NCBI GenBank assembly: GCA_023666335.1
Contig: JAMPCE010000021.1
Span: 1 to 37,269 of the forward strand
From: a bacterium
Lineage (GTDB): Bacteria > Bacillota > Clostridia > Lachnospirales > Lachnospiraceae
Reading direction: 5' to 3'
DNA length: 37,269 bases
The notes under the pieces are model-generated. The model saw nothing but the letters and a program-made list of their open reading frames with translations. It made no database searches and was not told the DNA's origin. Below, piece after piece: positions 14,842 to 24,279 of the stretch (its first letter is position 1; each line of letters begins with the position of its first letter). A program made the position numbers and the translations under genes.

Positions 14842-16512
14842 CTATTTGAGATCACCCGCGTCAAAAGCCTCGCTGATCGGCGCACCCGCAGGCACCATCG
14901 GAAACACTTTATCATCCTCGGGGATCAGGCAATTCAATAACACCGGTTTTTTTAAGGCGATCGCCCTTTCCAAAGCAGGCGCGACCTCCTCTTTCTTCGT
15001 CACCAGAATCGCCTCGCAGCCAAGCCCTTCCGCCACTTTACAGAAATCCACCCCGTCATCCAGAACAGTCTGTGAATAGCGTTTCCCGTAAAACAGAGTC
15101 TGCCACTGTCTCACCATCCCCAGCACATGATTGTTGATGACCACCTGGATGATCGGGATATGATAACGGCTTGCTGTCGCCAGCTCGTTCATGTTCATGC
15201 GGAAACACCCGTCTCCGGCAATGTTGATGCAGATCTTATCGGGCTGACCCATCTTCGCGCCGATGCAGGCGCCCAGCCCGTACCCCATCGTGCCAAGCCC
15301 GCCGGAAGTCAAAAGCGTGCGCGGCATCGAATACCTGTAATACTGCGCCGCCCACATCTGATGCTGTCCCACATCCGTGGTGATGATGGCTTCGCCCTTT
15401 GTCACCCGGTCGATCTCCTCCATGATATAAGGACAGGACAGGGCGGAAGTATCATAGGAGAGCGGATACTTCTCTTTCAGCTCGGCAACGTGCTTCATCC
15501 AGTCAGCGTGCTTCTGCTTTTTCAGCTTTTTATTGAGAACCGTGAGCACTTCCCTAAGATCCCCCACCAGGGAAACGTCTGTTCGGATATTTTTGTTGAT
15601 CTCCGCCGCGTCAATGTCGATATGGAGCACTTTTGCCTCTTCCGCAAACTTCTTCGGATTGCCCACCACGCGGTCGGAAAAACGCGCGCCGAGCGCGATC
15701 AGCAGATCGCATTCGCTGACGCCGAAGTTCGAAGCTTTCGTGCCGTGCATTCCGATCATGCCCGTATATCTGTCGTCGCTGCCGTCGATGACGCCTTTCC
15801 CCATCAGGGTATCGCAGACCGGCGCATCCACAAGGGATACAAACTCTCGCACCTCGTGATACGCGCCCGACAGCACCGCGCCGCCGCCCACATAGACAAA
15901 CGGCTTCTTAGCATTCTCGATCAGCCCGATGGCTTCCTCGAGCATCTCTTTGGTATAGCGGACCGTCTGCGTCTCGCTCTCCGGTCTCTTCTTCTCATAC
16001 TCGCAGGATGCCGCCGTCACGTCTTTCGTGATATCCACCAGGACAGGACCGGGTCTGCCGCTCCTTGCGATCGCAAATGCCTTTCTGAGCGTATCCGCCA
16101 GGATATTCACATCTTTTACGATATAGTTATGTTTGGTGATGGGCATGGTGATGCCCGCGATATCCACCTCCTGAAAGGAATCCTTTCCCAAAAGGGGGAG
16201 GTTTACGTTACAGGTGATCGCTACCACCGGGATGGAATCCATATACGCCGTAGCGATGCCCGTCACGAGATTGGTCGCGCCCGGACCGCTGGTCGCAAGA
16301 CAGACGCCCACCTTTCCGGTGGCTCTGGCATAACCGTCCGCCGCATGGGCTGCCCCCTGTTCATGGGAAGTCAGAATATGACTGATCTCCTCACTGTGCT
16401 GATAAAGCGCGTCGTATACATTCAAGATCGTGCCGCCGGGATATCCGAACACCGTATCCACTCCCTGCTCTTTCAGGCATTCCACTACGATCTCCGCTCC
16501 TGTCAATACCAT
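14842..16512 (-). CDS. ilvB: Acetolactate synthase, large (catalytic) subunit
   Basis: This TPP enzyme joins two pyruvates to acetolactate (valine/leucine) or pyruvate with 2-oxobutyrate (isoleucine). It shows the catalytic-Glu region and N-terminal motif FGYPGGTILNVYDAL, then SGPGATN, and the TPP/Mg motif GDGCFRMNMNELATA. Start choice: the ATG at 16512 (MVLTGAEIVVE) has GGAGG 8 nt upstream, whereas the ATG at 16527 has none. No ilvN regulatory subunit or ilvC is adjacent. It is 67 nt downstream of ilvD in the same direction. Confidence 0.95.
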   Translation of the reverse strand: MVLTGAEIVVECLKEQGVDTVFGYPGGTILNVYDALYQHSEEISHILTSHEQGAAHAADGYARATGKVGVCLATSGPGATNLVTGIATAYMDSIPVVAITCNVNLPLLGKDSFQEVDIAGITMPITKHNYIVKDVNILADTLRKAFAIARSGRPGPVLVDITKDVTAASCEYEKKRPESETQTVRYTKEMLEEAIGLIENAKKPFVYVGGGAVLSGAYHEVREFVSLVDAPVCDTLMGKGVIDGSDDRYTGMIGMHGTKASNFGVSECDLLIALGARFSDRVVGNPKKFAEEAKVLHIDIDAAEINKNIRTDVSLVGDLREVLTVLNKKLKKQKHADWMKHVAELKEKYPLSYDTSALSCPYIMEEIDRVTKGEAIITTDVGQHQMWAAQYYRYSMPRTLLTSGGLGTMGYGLGACIGAKMGQPDKICINIAGDGCFRMNMNELATASRYHIPIIQVVINNHVLGMVRQWQTLFYGKRYSQTVLDDGVDFCKVAEGLGCEAILVTKKEEVAPALERAIALKKPVLLNCLIPEDDKVFPMVPAGAPISEAFDAGDLK

Positions 16513-16579
16513 GTTTGTTTCCTCCATTCCGAACCGCCTATTCCGTTCCTGTCGTCCTCAATATAATAACATCTGTAAT

Positions 16580-18256
16580 TTATTTGTTTCCCCTGGGAAT
16601 CTCCAAGATTGCGCCCCGGTTTCCGCTCGTCACCATCTCGCGGTATCTGGCAAGATAGCCGCTTGTCACCTTAGGGTCTCTCGGCTGCCAGTTTTTCCTG
16701 CGCTCCGCAAGCTCCGCCTCCGAGACCTTGACGTCCAGTTTCATATTGGGGATATCAATGCTGATGATATCGCCCTCCTGCACCAGCGCGATCGGTCCGC
16801 CGACTGCCGCTTCCGGCGAAACGTGACCGATGGATGCGCCTCTGGAAGCGCCGGAGAATCTGCCGTCCGTGATCAGCGCCACGCTGGAACCAAGTCCCAT
16901 GCCCGCGATCGCCGAAGTCGGATTTAACATCTCGCGCATCCCCGGACCGCCTTTGGGACCCTCATAGCGGATCACCACCACGTCGCCCGCCACGATCTTA
17001 CCGCCCTTGATGGCTTCAATGGCGTCCTCCTCGCATTCAAAAACTCTCGCAGGTCCTTCATGCACCATCATCTCCTCCACCACGGCGGAGCGCTTCACCA
17101 CGCTGCCGTCGGGCGCAAGATTGCCTTTCAGGACCGCCAGACCACCGGTCTTACTGTAAGGATTCTCTACCGTACGGATCACCTCTGTGTTTTTGTTGAC
17201 GGCATCCTTGATATTCTCGCCGATCGTCTCTCCCGTAACGGTCATGCAGTCTGTGTGTAACAGCCCGATGTCCGCCAGTTCTTTCATCACCGCATAGACG
17301 CCGCCCGCCTCGTTCAAATCTTCCATATAAGTGGGACCCGCAGGCGCCAGATGGCACACATTCGGGGTCTTTGCACTGATCTCGTTGGCAAAGGCGATAT
17401 CAAAGTCGAAACCGACCTCATGCGCGATCGCCGGTAAGTGCAGCATGGAATTTGTCGAGCATCCGAGCGCCATATCGACCGTCAGCGCATTCAAGATCGC
17501 ATCTTTCGTCATAATGTCGCGCGGTCTGATATTCTTCTCCAACAGCTTCATCACCGCCATGCCCGCGTGTTTTGCCAGCTTGATGCGCTCGGAGTAGACT
17601 GCCGGGATCGTGCCGTTACCGCGAAGCCCCATCCCCAGCGCCTCAGTCAGGCAGTTCATGGAATTTGCCGTATACATACCGGAACAGGAACCGCAGGTCG
17701 GGCAGGTCTTCGCCTCAAATTCCAGAAGCTCCTCATCCGTCATCGTTCCCGCCGCATGAGAGCCGACTGCCTCAAACATGGAAGAAAGGCTGGTCTTCTT
17801 TCCTTTCACATGTCCGGCAAGCATCGGACCGCCGGAAACGAATACGGTCGGTACATTGATCCGCGCCGCCGCCATCAGAAGCCCCGGCACATTCTTATCG
17901 CAGTTTGGCACCATCACCAGCGCATCGAACTGATGTGCGAGCGCCATGCACTCCGTGGAGTCCGCGATCAGATCCCTTGTCACCAGAGAGTATTTCATGC
18001 CGATATGCCCCATAGCGATGCCGTCGCAGACCGCGATCGCCGGAAACACCACCGGTACGCCTCCGGCTTCCGCCACGCCCAGCTTCACCGCATCCACGAT
18101 CTTATCCAGATTCATATGCCCGGGCACGATCTCGTTGTAGGAGCTGACGATGCCCACCATAGGCTTTTTCATCTCCTCCTGCGTAAACCCGAGGGCATTG
18201 AACAAACTTCTGTGGGGCGCCTGCTGTGCCCCTGTTTTCACATTGTCGCTTCTCAT
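16580..18256 (-). CDS. ilvD: Dihydroxy-acid dehydratase
   Basis: IlvD is an Fe-S enzyme that dehydrates dihydroxy-isovalerate and dihydroxy-methylvalerate to the keto acids. The 558-residue length is typical. Cluster cysteines are visible in PNCDKNVPG and [17 protein letters not shown], and the C-terminal [10 protein letters not shown] is a family signature. A strong AAAGGAG precedes the ATG. It sits between a membrane glycosyltransferase gene (22 nt upstream) and ilvB. Oxygen-labile clusters fit an anaerobic host. Confidence 0.96.
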   Translation of the reverse strand: MRSDNVKTGAQQAPHRSLFNALGFTQEEMKKPMVGIVSSYNEIVPGHMNLDKIVDAVKLGVAEAGGVPVVFPAIAVCDGIAMGHIGMKYSLVTRDLIADSTECMALAHQFDALVMVPNCDKNVPGLLMAAARINVPTVFVSGGPMLAGHVKGKKTSLSSMFEAVGSHAAGTMTDEELLEFEAKTCPTCGSCSGMYTANSMNCLTEALGMGLRGNGTIPAVYSERIKLAKHAGMAVMKLLEKNIRPRDIMTKDAILNALTVDMALGCSTNSMLHLPAIAHEVGFDFDIAFANEISAKTPNVCHLAPAGPTYMEDLNEAGGVYAVMKELADIGLLHTDCMTVTGETIGENIKDAVNKNTEVIRTVENPYSKTGGLAVLKGNLAPDGSVVKRSAVVEEMMVHEGPARVFECEEDAIEAIKGGKIVAGDVVVIRYEGPKGGPGMREMLNPTSAIAGMGLGSSVALITDGRFSGASRGASIGHVSPEAAVGGPIALVQEGDIISIDIPNMKLDVKVSEAELAERRKNWQPRDPKVTSGYLARYREMVTSGNRGAILEIPRGNK

Positions 18257-18277
18257 CGTTTTTTCTCCTTTCCAGTT

Positions 18278-19924
18278 TCACTTCGCTCGCGCTTGATTTC
18301 TCGCAAACAGAATGTAGTGCCAGTTTTCATAGATCTGCGCCATATTTTCTTCGAGATAGGAGCGTTTTTCCTCCACTTCCTCCTCCGTCAGATAGAATTT
18401 CCATTCCTCAGGATCCTCTCTGTAGTCGTAGGGCAGTCCCAGAAGCGCCTTATCAAACAGAACGAGATCGGCTTCCTCAATCTTTCTCGTAACGCGCTCA
18501 TCCCGCATTCCGTACTGATACAAGAGCAGATACTCCTGATCGCAGTCCGTCACCGCGACCGCGCGCGCATCCTCGACCGCAGCCTGCGCATAGGCGTCCG
18601 CAAGCAGCTCGTCCCGCATACTGTACGGCGTCATATCCGCCAGCACAAAAGCCCAGGAAATGCCTGCCGCCAGATAGGCAAAGACTTTCCAGCCCTTACA
18701 GAATCCGTTCCGCAGACGAACATCAGACAGTTTATCAAACAGCGCGGCGATCCGCCGCACCAGCCATCCGACTAAGAGCGCAGCCCAGACGCCGAGGAAA
18801 GAAAACACTCTCTGATAGGGCAGCTTACACTGGATCAACAGCGCAGCTGCCAGAAGAACGGCTGTCAGCACAAAATACCATTCCAAAAAGACTTTCTTCG
18901 GTCTTCCGATCAAGGAGACTGCCGCCGTAAGAAGCCCCGCAAGAAGCAGAACACACATCCCGCTTCCGAAAAATCCGTGTCCCGGCGCAAGCTGCATGCC
19001 GAACAGCGTCCCCAGCCAGTGCCTTGCCTGCCCCCAAAATTCCTGTCTGGACATACTTTGAATATACGGCGTGTCAAGCATATACCCGATTCCCGCAGAA
19101 AGCGCACGAAAAGGCGCATGGAGAATAATGTCGATATGCCCTGCCATATAAAAGGGGCCGTCCGGCGTCTTACTGAGCAGATTGGAGCCGATGGCAAGCC
19201 ACAAAATGCCGTAAAGCCCTGCCACACACGCCGCACTGATGAGAGACGCTGCGATCAGGCGAACGAGTCTTTTGTAGTCCCTGTCCAAAAGGAGCAGAAA
19301 CCCGCCGATCAGGCAGAGCGGCATCACCATATATAAGCTGCTCGGAACCGCCCACAGAGCGATCACGAGCGAAGCCCCGAATATAATATAATTACACTTG
19401 TTATCTTTTTTCTCCGCCACGACCGCATAGAGCGACAACAACGCGGACAGATAACAGAACGTCACAAGTGCGTATCCCCTGCCCTGTACCGCCAGCTGAT
19501 TGACCATATACATACCCGCAAACAAAAATACGGGGACAAGCGCCACGGCGTCCGAAAACCATTTTTTTGAGATCCGGTATAAGAGGATCAGGCTTCCAAG
19601 GCTGCACAGCCATGATACACCGCGCAGAGCGATCGGCGCACATCCAAATATCCCCAGACATGCCGACAGAGTGGAATAGCCGACGTGATTGTTGGGGAGC
19701 GGCCAGTGGATCGCCGCATACACCGGTCCTCTGCTGATAAAATAATAATATGTATAAAGTTCGTCATACCAAGGGGTCAGCGTAAACAGCCGACAACCGT
19801 AATAGATTGCCATCGCCAGGAAAAACAGGCAAAAAACCATATCTTCCCTGCTGTACACCCTCTTTTTTCCCGTTATGAAATAAGCGGTACCGCCCTTTTC
19901 CCGGTGTCTCAAAAAATAACTCAC
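18278..19924 (-). CDS. Polytopic GT-C (GT39/GT83-like) membrane glycosyltransferase
   Basis: This 548-residue protein has about 10-11 membrane helices through residue 430 and a short soluble C-terminus. The first external loop has WYDELYTYYYF followed by HWPLPNNHVGYS, the acidic 'DE' motif of GT-C enzymes that use polyprenyl-phosphate sugars. It is probably an extracytoplasmic glycosyltransferase for a cell-wall polymer, lipid or protein; the substrate is unknown. It lies 4 nt after leuB and 21 nt before ilvD, so it is embedded in the branched-chain amino acid operon. The start is taken as GTG at 19924; its ribosome binding site is distant, so a slightly later start is possible. Confidence 0.8.
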   Translation of the reverse strand: MSYFLRHREKGGTAYFITGKKRVYSREDMVFCLFFLAMAIYYGCRLFTLTPWYDELYTYYYFISRGPVYAAIHWPLPNNHVGYSTLSACLGIFGCAPIALRGVSWLCSLGSLILLYRISKKWFSDAVALVPVFLFAGMYMVNQLAVQGRGYALVTFCYLSALLSLYAVVAEKKDNKCNYIIFGASLVIALWAVPSSLYMVMPLCLIGGFLLLLDRDYKRLVRLIAASLISAACVAGLYGILWLAIGSNLLSKTPDGPFYMAGHIDIILHAPFRALSAGIGYMLDTPYIQSMSRQEFWGQARHWLGTLFGMQLAPGHGFFGSGMCVLLLAGLLTAAVSLIGRPKKVFLEWYFVLTAVLLAAALLIQCKLPYQRVFSFLGVWAALLVGWLVRRIAALFDKLSDVRLRNGFCKGWKVFAYLAAGISWAFVLADMTPYSMRDELLADAYAQAAVEDARAVAVTDCDQEYLLLYQYGMRDERVTRKIEEADLVLFDKALLGLPYDYREDPEEWKFYLTEEEVEEKRSYLEENMAQIYENWHYILFARNQARAK

Positions 19925-19928
19925 GTTA

Positions 19929-21014
19929 TTATTTTATCCTCTCCACGATCAGGTCTCCCATCTTCCGACAGCCCACCTGCGTACATCCTCCGGACATGAT
20001 ATCGCCCGTGCGGAAACCATCCTGCAATACCTGCTTGACCGCCCTGTCGATAGCCTCCGCCTCCTTGTCCAGATCAAAACTGTAGCGCAGCATCATGGAC
20101 GCGGAAAGGATGGTCGCAATTGGATTTGCCAGATCTTTTCCCGCGATATCGGGTGCGGAGCCGTGGCTCGGCTCATACAGACCGAACTTCGTATCGTTTA
20201 AGGAAGCGGATGCCAGCATACCGATCGAGCCCGTCACCATGCTCGCCTCGTCGGACAGGATATCCCCGAACATATTCTCCGTGAGGATCACGTCAAACTG
20301 CGCGGGATCCTTTACCAGCTGCATCGCGCAGTTGTCCACCAGCATATGCTCCAGCGTCACGTCGGGATAGTCTTTTGCCACCTCATTTACCACTGCCCGC
20401 CAGAGTCTGGAAGAATCCAGGACATTTGCCTTATCCACGCTCGTTACTTTCTTTCTGCGCTTCCTTGCGATGTCAAAGCCTTTGACCGCAATGCGGCGGA
20501 TCTCATTCTCATCGTAGGTCAGCGTATCGATCGCTTTCCTGACGCCGTTTTCCTCCACGGTCTTTCTCTCACCGAAATACAGACCGCCTGTCAGCTCCCG
20601 CATGATCAGCATATCAAATCCCTTTGCGGAAATCTCCGTCTTCAAGGGACAGGCGCCTGCCAATTCTTCATAGAGATAAGCCGGGCGGAGATTCGCAAAC
20701 AGATTCAGCGCCTTGCGAATACCTAAAAGACCCGCTTCGGGTCGCTTGTCGGGCGGCAGCTTGTACCAGGGGGAAGTCGTGGTATCGCCGCCGATGGAAC
20801 CCATCAGCACCGCATCCGCGCTCTTTGCCGTCTCCACCGCCTCGTCCGTGAGCGGTACGCCGTGCACGTCGATGGACGCGCCGCCCATCAGAATATCCGT
20901 GTACCGCATCGTGTGACCGTACTTTTCTGCCGCCGCGTCCAGGACTTTTTTTGCCTCCGCCACGATCTCCGGGCCGATCCCGTCGCCGGGAATACAGGTT
21001 ATCTTACATTCCAT
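19929..21014 (-). CDS. leuB: 3-isopropylmalate dehydrogenase
   Basis: LeuB oxidatively decarboxylates 3-isopropylmalate in leucine synthesis using NAD+. Motifs include [12 protein letters not shown] at the start, [12 protein letters not shown], and [11 protein letters not shown] with [12 protein letters not shown] for the metal and substrate site. GGAGGG lies 8 nt before the ATG at 21014; an upstream ATG at 21062 would put translation in the 5' leader without a ribosome binding site. It is the first gene of the leuB-glycosyltransferase-ilvD-ilvB-transpeptidase unit. leuA, leuC and leuD are not in the window. Confidence 0.96.
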   Translation of the reverse strand: MECKITCIPGDGIGPEIVAEAKKVLDAAAEKYGHTMRYTDILMGGASIDVHGVPLTDEAVETAKSADAVLMGSIGGDTTTSPWYKLPPDKRPEAGLLGIRKALNLFANLRPAYLYEELAGACPLKTEISAKGFDMLIMRELTGGLYFGERKTVEENGVRKAIDTLTYDENEIRRIAVKGFDIARKRRKKVTSVDKANVLDSSRLWRAVVNEVAKDYPDVTLEHMLVDNCAMQLVKDPAQFDVILTENMFGDILSDEASMVTGSIGMLASASLNDTKFGLYEPSHGSAPDIAGKDLANPIATILSASMMLRYSFDLDKEAEAIDRAVKQVLQDGFRTGDIMSGGCTQVGCRKMGDLIVERIK

Positions 21015-21068
21015 ATGATAGTCCCTCCATTTATAAACCAAAGCCCATTCGTAAAATATCACTTATCT

Positions 21069-21097
21069 ATCATAGACTATTCCCGCGCAAATTTCAA
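21069..21097 (-). promoter_or_regulatory. leuB operon promoter
   Basis: On the minus strand TTGAAA (21092-21097) is followed by a 17-nt spacer and TATGAT (21069-21074). The leader would be only about 50 nt, too short for a T-box or a classical attenuator, so control at this operon, if any, should be at the promoter. Confidence 0.7.
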
Positions 21098-21102
21098 CCG
21101 CG

Positions 21103-21133
21103 AAAAGGAAAGCCGGATCATTTCTGACCCGGC
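21103..21133 (-). terminator. Terminator after yajC
   Basis: On the minus strand a 9-bp stem (21125-21133 with 21112-21120, one G-T pair) closes a GAAA tetraloop and is followed by TTTCCTTTT. It separates the vanY-tgt-yajC transcript from the leuB promoter, which starts 6 nt further on. Confidence 0.85.
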
Positions 21134-21162
21134 ATTTATCCTGTATCCGTTATTTTCTGTTC

Positions 21163-21480
21163 TTACTCTGTCTCCGCCTTTTCGATCTGCGCGACCGCCG
21201 ACTTCTGCATGGGAATACGGCAGTTCTTGTTGCTGCCAAACTCCACGATGACCGTATCGTCCGTAATATCGATCACAACGCCGTAGAAGCCGCTGTTTGT
21301 CAATACGGCATCCCCTACCGCCATATCCGCCAGCATCGCCGCTATCCGCTTCTGTTCTTTCTTCTGCGGACGGATCATGAAAAAGTACATGAAACCCACG
21401 ATGATGACGATATAGAAGACCATGATCAGACCGCCGCCCGAAGCTGCCGCTGCCGCATCGGCACTTAATAATAATCTCAT
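21163..21480 (-). CDS. yajC: Preprotein translocase subunit YajC
   Basis: This 105-residue protein has one N-terminal membrane helix (about 18-38: MVFYIVIIVGFMYFFMIRP) directly followed by QKKEQKR and a small beta domain (MLADMAVGDAVLTNSGFYG), exactly the YajC layout. YajC associates with SecDF and the SecYEG translocon. GGAGG lies 7 nt before the ATG. It follows tgt by 86 nt, the usual tgt-yajC gene order. Confidence 0.93.
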   Translation of the reverse strand: MRLLLSADAAAAASGGGLIMVFYIVIIVGFMYFFMIRPQKKEQKRIAAMLADMAVGDAVLTNSGFYGVVIDITDDTVIVEFGSNKNCRIPMQKSAVAQIEKAETE

Positions 21481-21566
21481 ACTGTTTCCTCCGTTATTTG
21501 ATCAGTAAACGTCATTGCCTATCATACACAACTTGGAAAGGAAAAACAAGCCCTTTCCCGAAAATT

Positions 21567-22694
21567 TCATAAATTCTGCATTCCGGAAAGCTTCTTATTC
21601 TTATACGCCGTAAAGCTGCCCTCGTCCAGCGCATCCCGGATCTCCGCCATCATCGTATTATAGAAATAAAGGTTATGCAGCACGCACAGCCGCATTCCCA
21701 GCATCTCTTTCGCTTTCAAAAGATGGCGGATGTACGCGCGGGAATACCGCCTGCACGCAGGGCACTGGCAGCCCTCCTCGATCGGTCTGTCATCCAGCTC
21801 ATATTTCGCGTTAAAGAGATTGATCTTTCCGCGATTCGTATACAGATGACCGTGCCGTCCGTTTCTCGTGGGATACACGCAGTCAAAGAAATCCACGCCC
21901 CGTTCCACCGCTTCCAGAATATTCGCCGGCGTCCCGACTCCCATCAGATAAGTCGGTTTGTCAATCGGCAGATAAGGGACCGTCTCCTCGATCACATGGT
22001 ACATCTGCTCGTGGCTTTCTCCGACTGCAAGACCGCCCAGCGCATAGCCGTCGCAGTCCAGTTCTGCGATCCGCCTGGCGTGTTCGATCCGAATATCATC
22101 AAAGACCGCGCCCTGATTGATGCCAAATAACAGCTGTTTTTTATTGATTGTGTCCTCCAGCCCGTTCAGACGCTTCATCTCCTGCACACATCGGACAAGC
22201 CACCTTGTCGTGCGCGCCACGGAGTCCTCTACATACTTTCTCTCCGCCATGCTCGGCGGGCACTCGTCGAAAGCCATCGCGATCGTGGAAGCGAGGTTCG
22301 ACTGGATCTGCATACTCTCCTCCGGTCCCATAAAGATCTTGCGGCCGTCTATGTGGGAGTGGAAATACACCCCCTCCTCCCTGATCCGCCGAAGCCCCGC
22401 CAGCGAAAAGACCTGAAAGCCGCCCGAATCCGTAAGAATCGGCTTCTCCCAGGACATAAACCGATGCAGACCGCCCAATTCCCGAATGATCCGGTCGCCC
22501 GGTCTTACATGCAGATGGTAGGTATTGGACAGTTCCACCTGCGTGCCGATCTGCTCCAGATCCTCCGTCGATACCGCACCCTTGATCGCCGCCGCCGTCC
22601 CTACATTCATAAAGACAGGGGTTTGGATCGTGCCGTGTACTGTGGTCAGTTCAGCCCGCTTCGCCCTGCCTTCCTGTTTTAAGATTCGATACAT
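21567..22694 (-). CDS. tgt: Queuine/preQ1 tRNA-guanine transglycosylase
   Basis: Tgt exchanges guanine-34 of Asp, Asn, His and Tyr tRNAs for preQ1 (bacterial substrate) or queuine. Visible motifs are LTDSGGFQVFSL with the catalytic Asp, GVDFFDCVYPTRNGRHG with the nucleophile Asp, and the zinc site CQCPACRRYSRAYIRHLL. The 375-residue length is typical. No queuosine synthesis genes are nearby, which fits either salvage or synthesis elsewhere. It lies 26 nt after the vanY-like gene. Confidence 0.97.
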   Translation of the reverse strand: MYRILKQEGRAKRAELTTVHGTIQTPVFMNVGTAAAIKGAVSTEDLEQIGTQVELSNTYHLHVRPGDRIIRELGGLHRFMSWEKPILTDSGGFQVFSLAGLRRIREEGVYFHSHIDGRKIFMGPEESMQIQSNLASTIAMAFDECPPSMAERKYVEDSVARTTRWLVRCVQEMKRLNGLEDTINKKQLLFGINQGAVFDDIRIEHARRIAELDCDGYALGGLAVGESHEQMYHVIEETVPYLPIDKPTYLMGVGTPANILEAVERGVDFFDCVYPTRNGRHGHLYTNRGKINLFNAKYELDDRPIEEGCQCPACRRYSRAYIRHLLKAKEMLGMRLCVLHNLYFYNTMMAEIRDALDEGSFTAYKNKKLSGMQNL

Positions 22695-22720
22695 ACTGTC
22701 TTCTCTCCGATATAAAATAA

Positions 22721-23812
22721 CTATAGATATTTATCCCAGAACTCCTCGAGGCAGAGATTTTCCTCTTTCATCACGGAGGCGGCTTCCCTGCCGACATAGC
22801 GGAAATGCCAGGGTTCATACTCGATACTCGTGATATATTCCTTTCCCGCAGGATAGCGCAGGATAAAGCCGTATTCATGGCTGTGCTCCGCCAGCCACTG
22901 TCCCTCTTTGGTATCGGCAAACCCCTGCAAAAGCTGTAAATAGGATTCCGACGTGATATCGAGCGCAAGCCCGACCTCGTGTTCGCTGCATCCCGGGACC
23001 GTAATCACCTGCGATGTCGCTTTATATGCCTCCATATAAGACAGCCCCTGCCGCATATAGGATTTGATCCTGTCGTTAAAGTTCGATTCCTGCCTGTCGG
23101 AAGTGCGGTACGGAGATCTGATCGCCAGATTCATGCCATCTTTCTTGGCTGCCTGCATCATGAGCAGCAGATCTTCGATAATTCTGTCGTCGAGCTGGAT
23201 ATTCTTTGTCTCGATCGACATCCTGCCAAGTTTGAACTCATAATCCTCTGATATGGGATGCTGCTTATTGATCAGCACAAGCCGCCAGTCCGTCGAATCA
23301 AAATTCCGATCACTGGCAGCCACCGCCGTCTGCACCCCGTCCGACTGATCTTCCTCTTCCTCATGAGCGCCCTTATGCTCGTGGTATGCCAAAATATCAT
23401 CCAGCGTATAAGCTTCTATCTGTGTCTCATCCTGCGTCTCGTCCCCCGTCTCAGTCTCATACGCCGCGGTGCCGCCGCTTTCCTTTTCCGACAAAAGCGC
23501 TCCCGCCTCCGGCGCTACAGGCGCCAGCGAAATATCCGATATCCCCACGACCGCGCTGTAAGTTTCCTGTACGCCGGTAAAACCCGTACGCTCCGCAAAC
23601 ACCGCAAAGGAAAAACTACAGCTGCTCACAAAGAAGATCCCTACAAACGCGATACTGGCATAGCGCTTGCCGTTCGACATGAAATGCCTCCCGATATAAT
23701 AGAAAAAGAGAGAGACGAACAACGCCAGCAGGGAAGGGTACTTTAACAGCTTATGCTTTTTCCCGACGCCCGTAAAATATATGATTATCTTTTCCCGAAA
23801 TGTCTTCTCCAT
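22721..23812 (-). CDS. VanY-like D-alanyl-D-alanine carboxypeptidase (peptidase M15B)
   Basis: This 363-residue protein has two N-terminal hydrophobic segments (about 24-42 and 52-73), an acidic, Glu/Thr-rich linker (about 85-165) and a zinc peptidase domain (about 175-363). The metal and catalytic motifs are SEHEVGLALD (SxHxxGxAxD) and EPWHFRYVG (ExWHxR). It should trim the terminal D-Ala of peptidoglycan stem peptides outside the membrane. Nothing around it suggests glycopeptide resistance: there is no vanS, vanR, vanH or ligase gene. It is first in a vanY-tgt-yajC unit. Confidence 0.9.
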   Translation of the reverse strand: MEKTFREKIIIYFTGVGKKHKLLKYPSLLALFVSLFFYYIGRHFMSNGKRYASIAFVGIFFVSSCSFSFAVFAERTGFTGVQETYSAVVGISDISLAPVAPEAGALLSEKESGGTAAYETETGDETQDETQIEAYTLDDILAYHEHKGAHEEEEDQSDGVQTAVAASDRNFDSTDWRLVLINKQHPISEDYEFKLGRMSIETKNIQLDDRIIEDLLLMMQAAKKDGMNLAIRSPYRTSDRQESNFNDRIKSYMRQGLSYMEAYKATSQVITVPGCSEHEVGLALDITSESYLQLLQGFADTKEGQWLAEHSHEYGFILRYPAGKEYITSIEYEPWHFRYVGREAASVMKEENLCLEEFWDKYL

Positions 23813-23880
23813 CCGCTCCTCAACGATCTCGCCATCCTGCCGGATGATTTACGATTACGATAACTTTCATTCTGTCTTTT

Positions 23881-23908
23881 ATCATAACATATAAAATTTA
23901 TTTGTACA
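23881..23908 (-). promoter_or_regulatory. Promoter of the vanY-tgt-yajC unit
   Basis: On the minus strand TGTACA (23903-23908) is followed by a 16-nt spacer and TATGAT (23881-23886), with TG one base before the -10 (extended -10). The leader would be about 65 nt. Confidence 0.55.
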
Positions 23909-24059
23909 CCCCCTTTTTTATGTAAATCTCATATTTTTCTACAAATTTTTCCCATTTTTTAAAAACTTTTCCCTCTTGATTTAATTTTTGGAATGCAGCT
24001 GTTATTTTCCAGCCACGCCGGCACCGTTCTTTTTCTTTCTTTTTTTCGTCAGCCTGCTC

Positions 24060-24087
24060 TTGCATTTTTAACCGGATATGATATGAT
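24060..24087 (+). promoter_or_regulatory. aroC promoter (extended -10)
   Basis: TTGCAT (24060-24065), a 16-nt spacer and TATGAT (24082-24087), with TG at 24079-24080 forming a TGn extended -10. The stretch 23909-24059 between this and the vanY promoter is AT-rich and pyrimidine-rich; I see nothing coding in it. Confidence 0.65.
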
Positions 24088-24093
24088 GGTTAG

Positions 24094-24279
24094 TGAAAAA
24101 AGCAAGGATTTTTGCGCGGTCTTTGTCGAATTTACGGTTTTCCGTCTACTTTTGCGGCAAGTGCCCGGCGGAACGCATTTTTAACTCTGCATTTTATATT
24201 TCAGGCGCAATTTTATTTTGCAGGATATCCTGCATGTTATTTTCAGAAAATTTCACACACTAAAAGAAAGGGTCAGACA
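24094..24279 (+). other. Long aroC 5' leader with a 16-bp perfect palindrome
   Basis: If the promoter is right, the leader is about 185 nt, long for an unregulated gene. It contains a perfect palindrome TGCAGGATATCCTGCA at 24219-24234, which could be an operator or an RNA hairpin with a 6-bp stem and ATAT loop. A GC-rich partial stem near 24153-24177 is followed by T5 and might be a weak attenuator. I see no T-box motif and no convincing leader peptide. The palindrome is certain; any function is inference. Confidence 0.4.

Noticed and set aside
15127..16566. 479-codon open frame on plus opposite ilvB
   Set aside because: It is antisense to a clear ilvB, is rich in His/Arg/Asp typical of shadow frames, and has no ribosome binding site.
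17438..18775. 445-codon open frame on plus across ilvD and the glycosyltransferase
   Set aside because: Antisense to two recognisable genes; a composition artefact of GC-rich codon use.
22721..23812. Possible vancomycin resistance gene (vanY)
   Set aside because: Only a housekeeping-like carboxypeptidase is present; no van regulators, ligase or dehydrogenase are nearby.
23993..24184. 63-codon frame overlapping the aroC promoter and leader
   Set aside because: It starts upstream of the predicted promoter and has no ribosome binding site.
24112..24279. 56-codon N-terminal extension of aroC
   Set aside because: The region is the leader; AroC homology and the ribosome binding site both point to the ATG at 24280.
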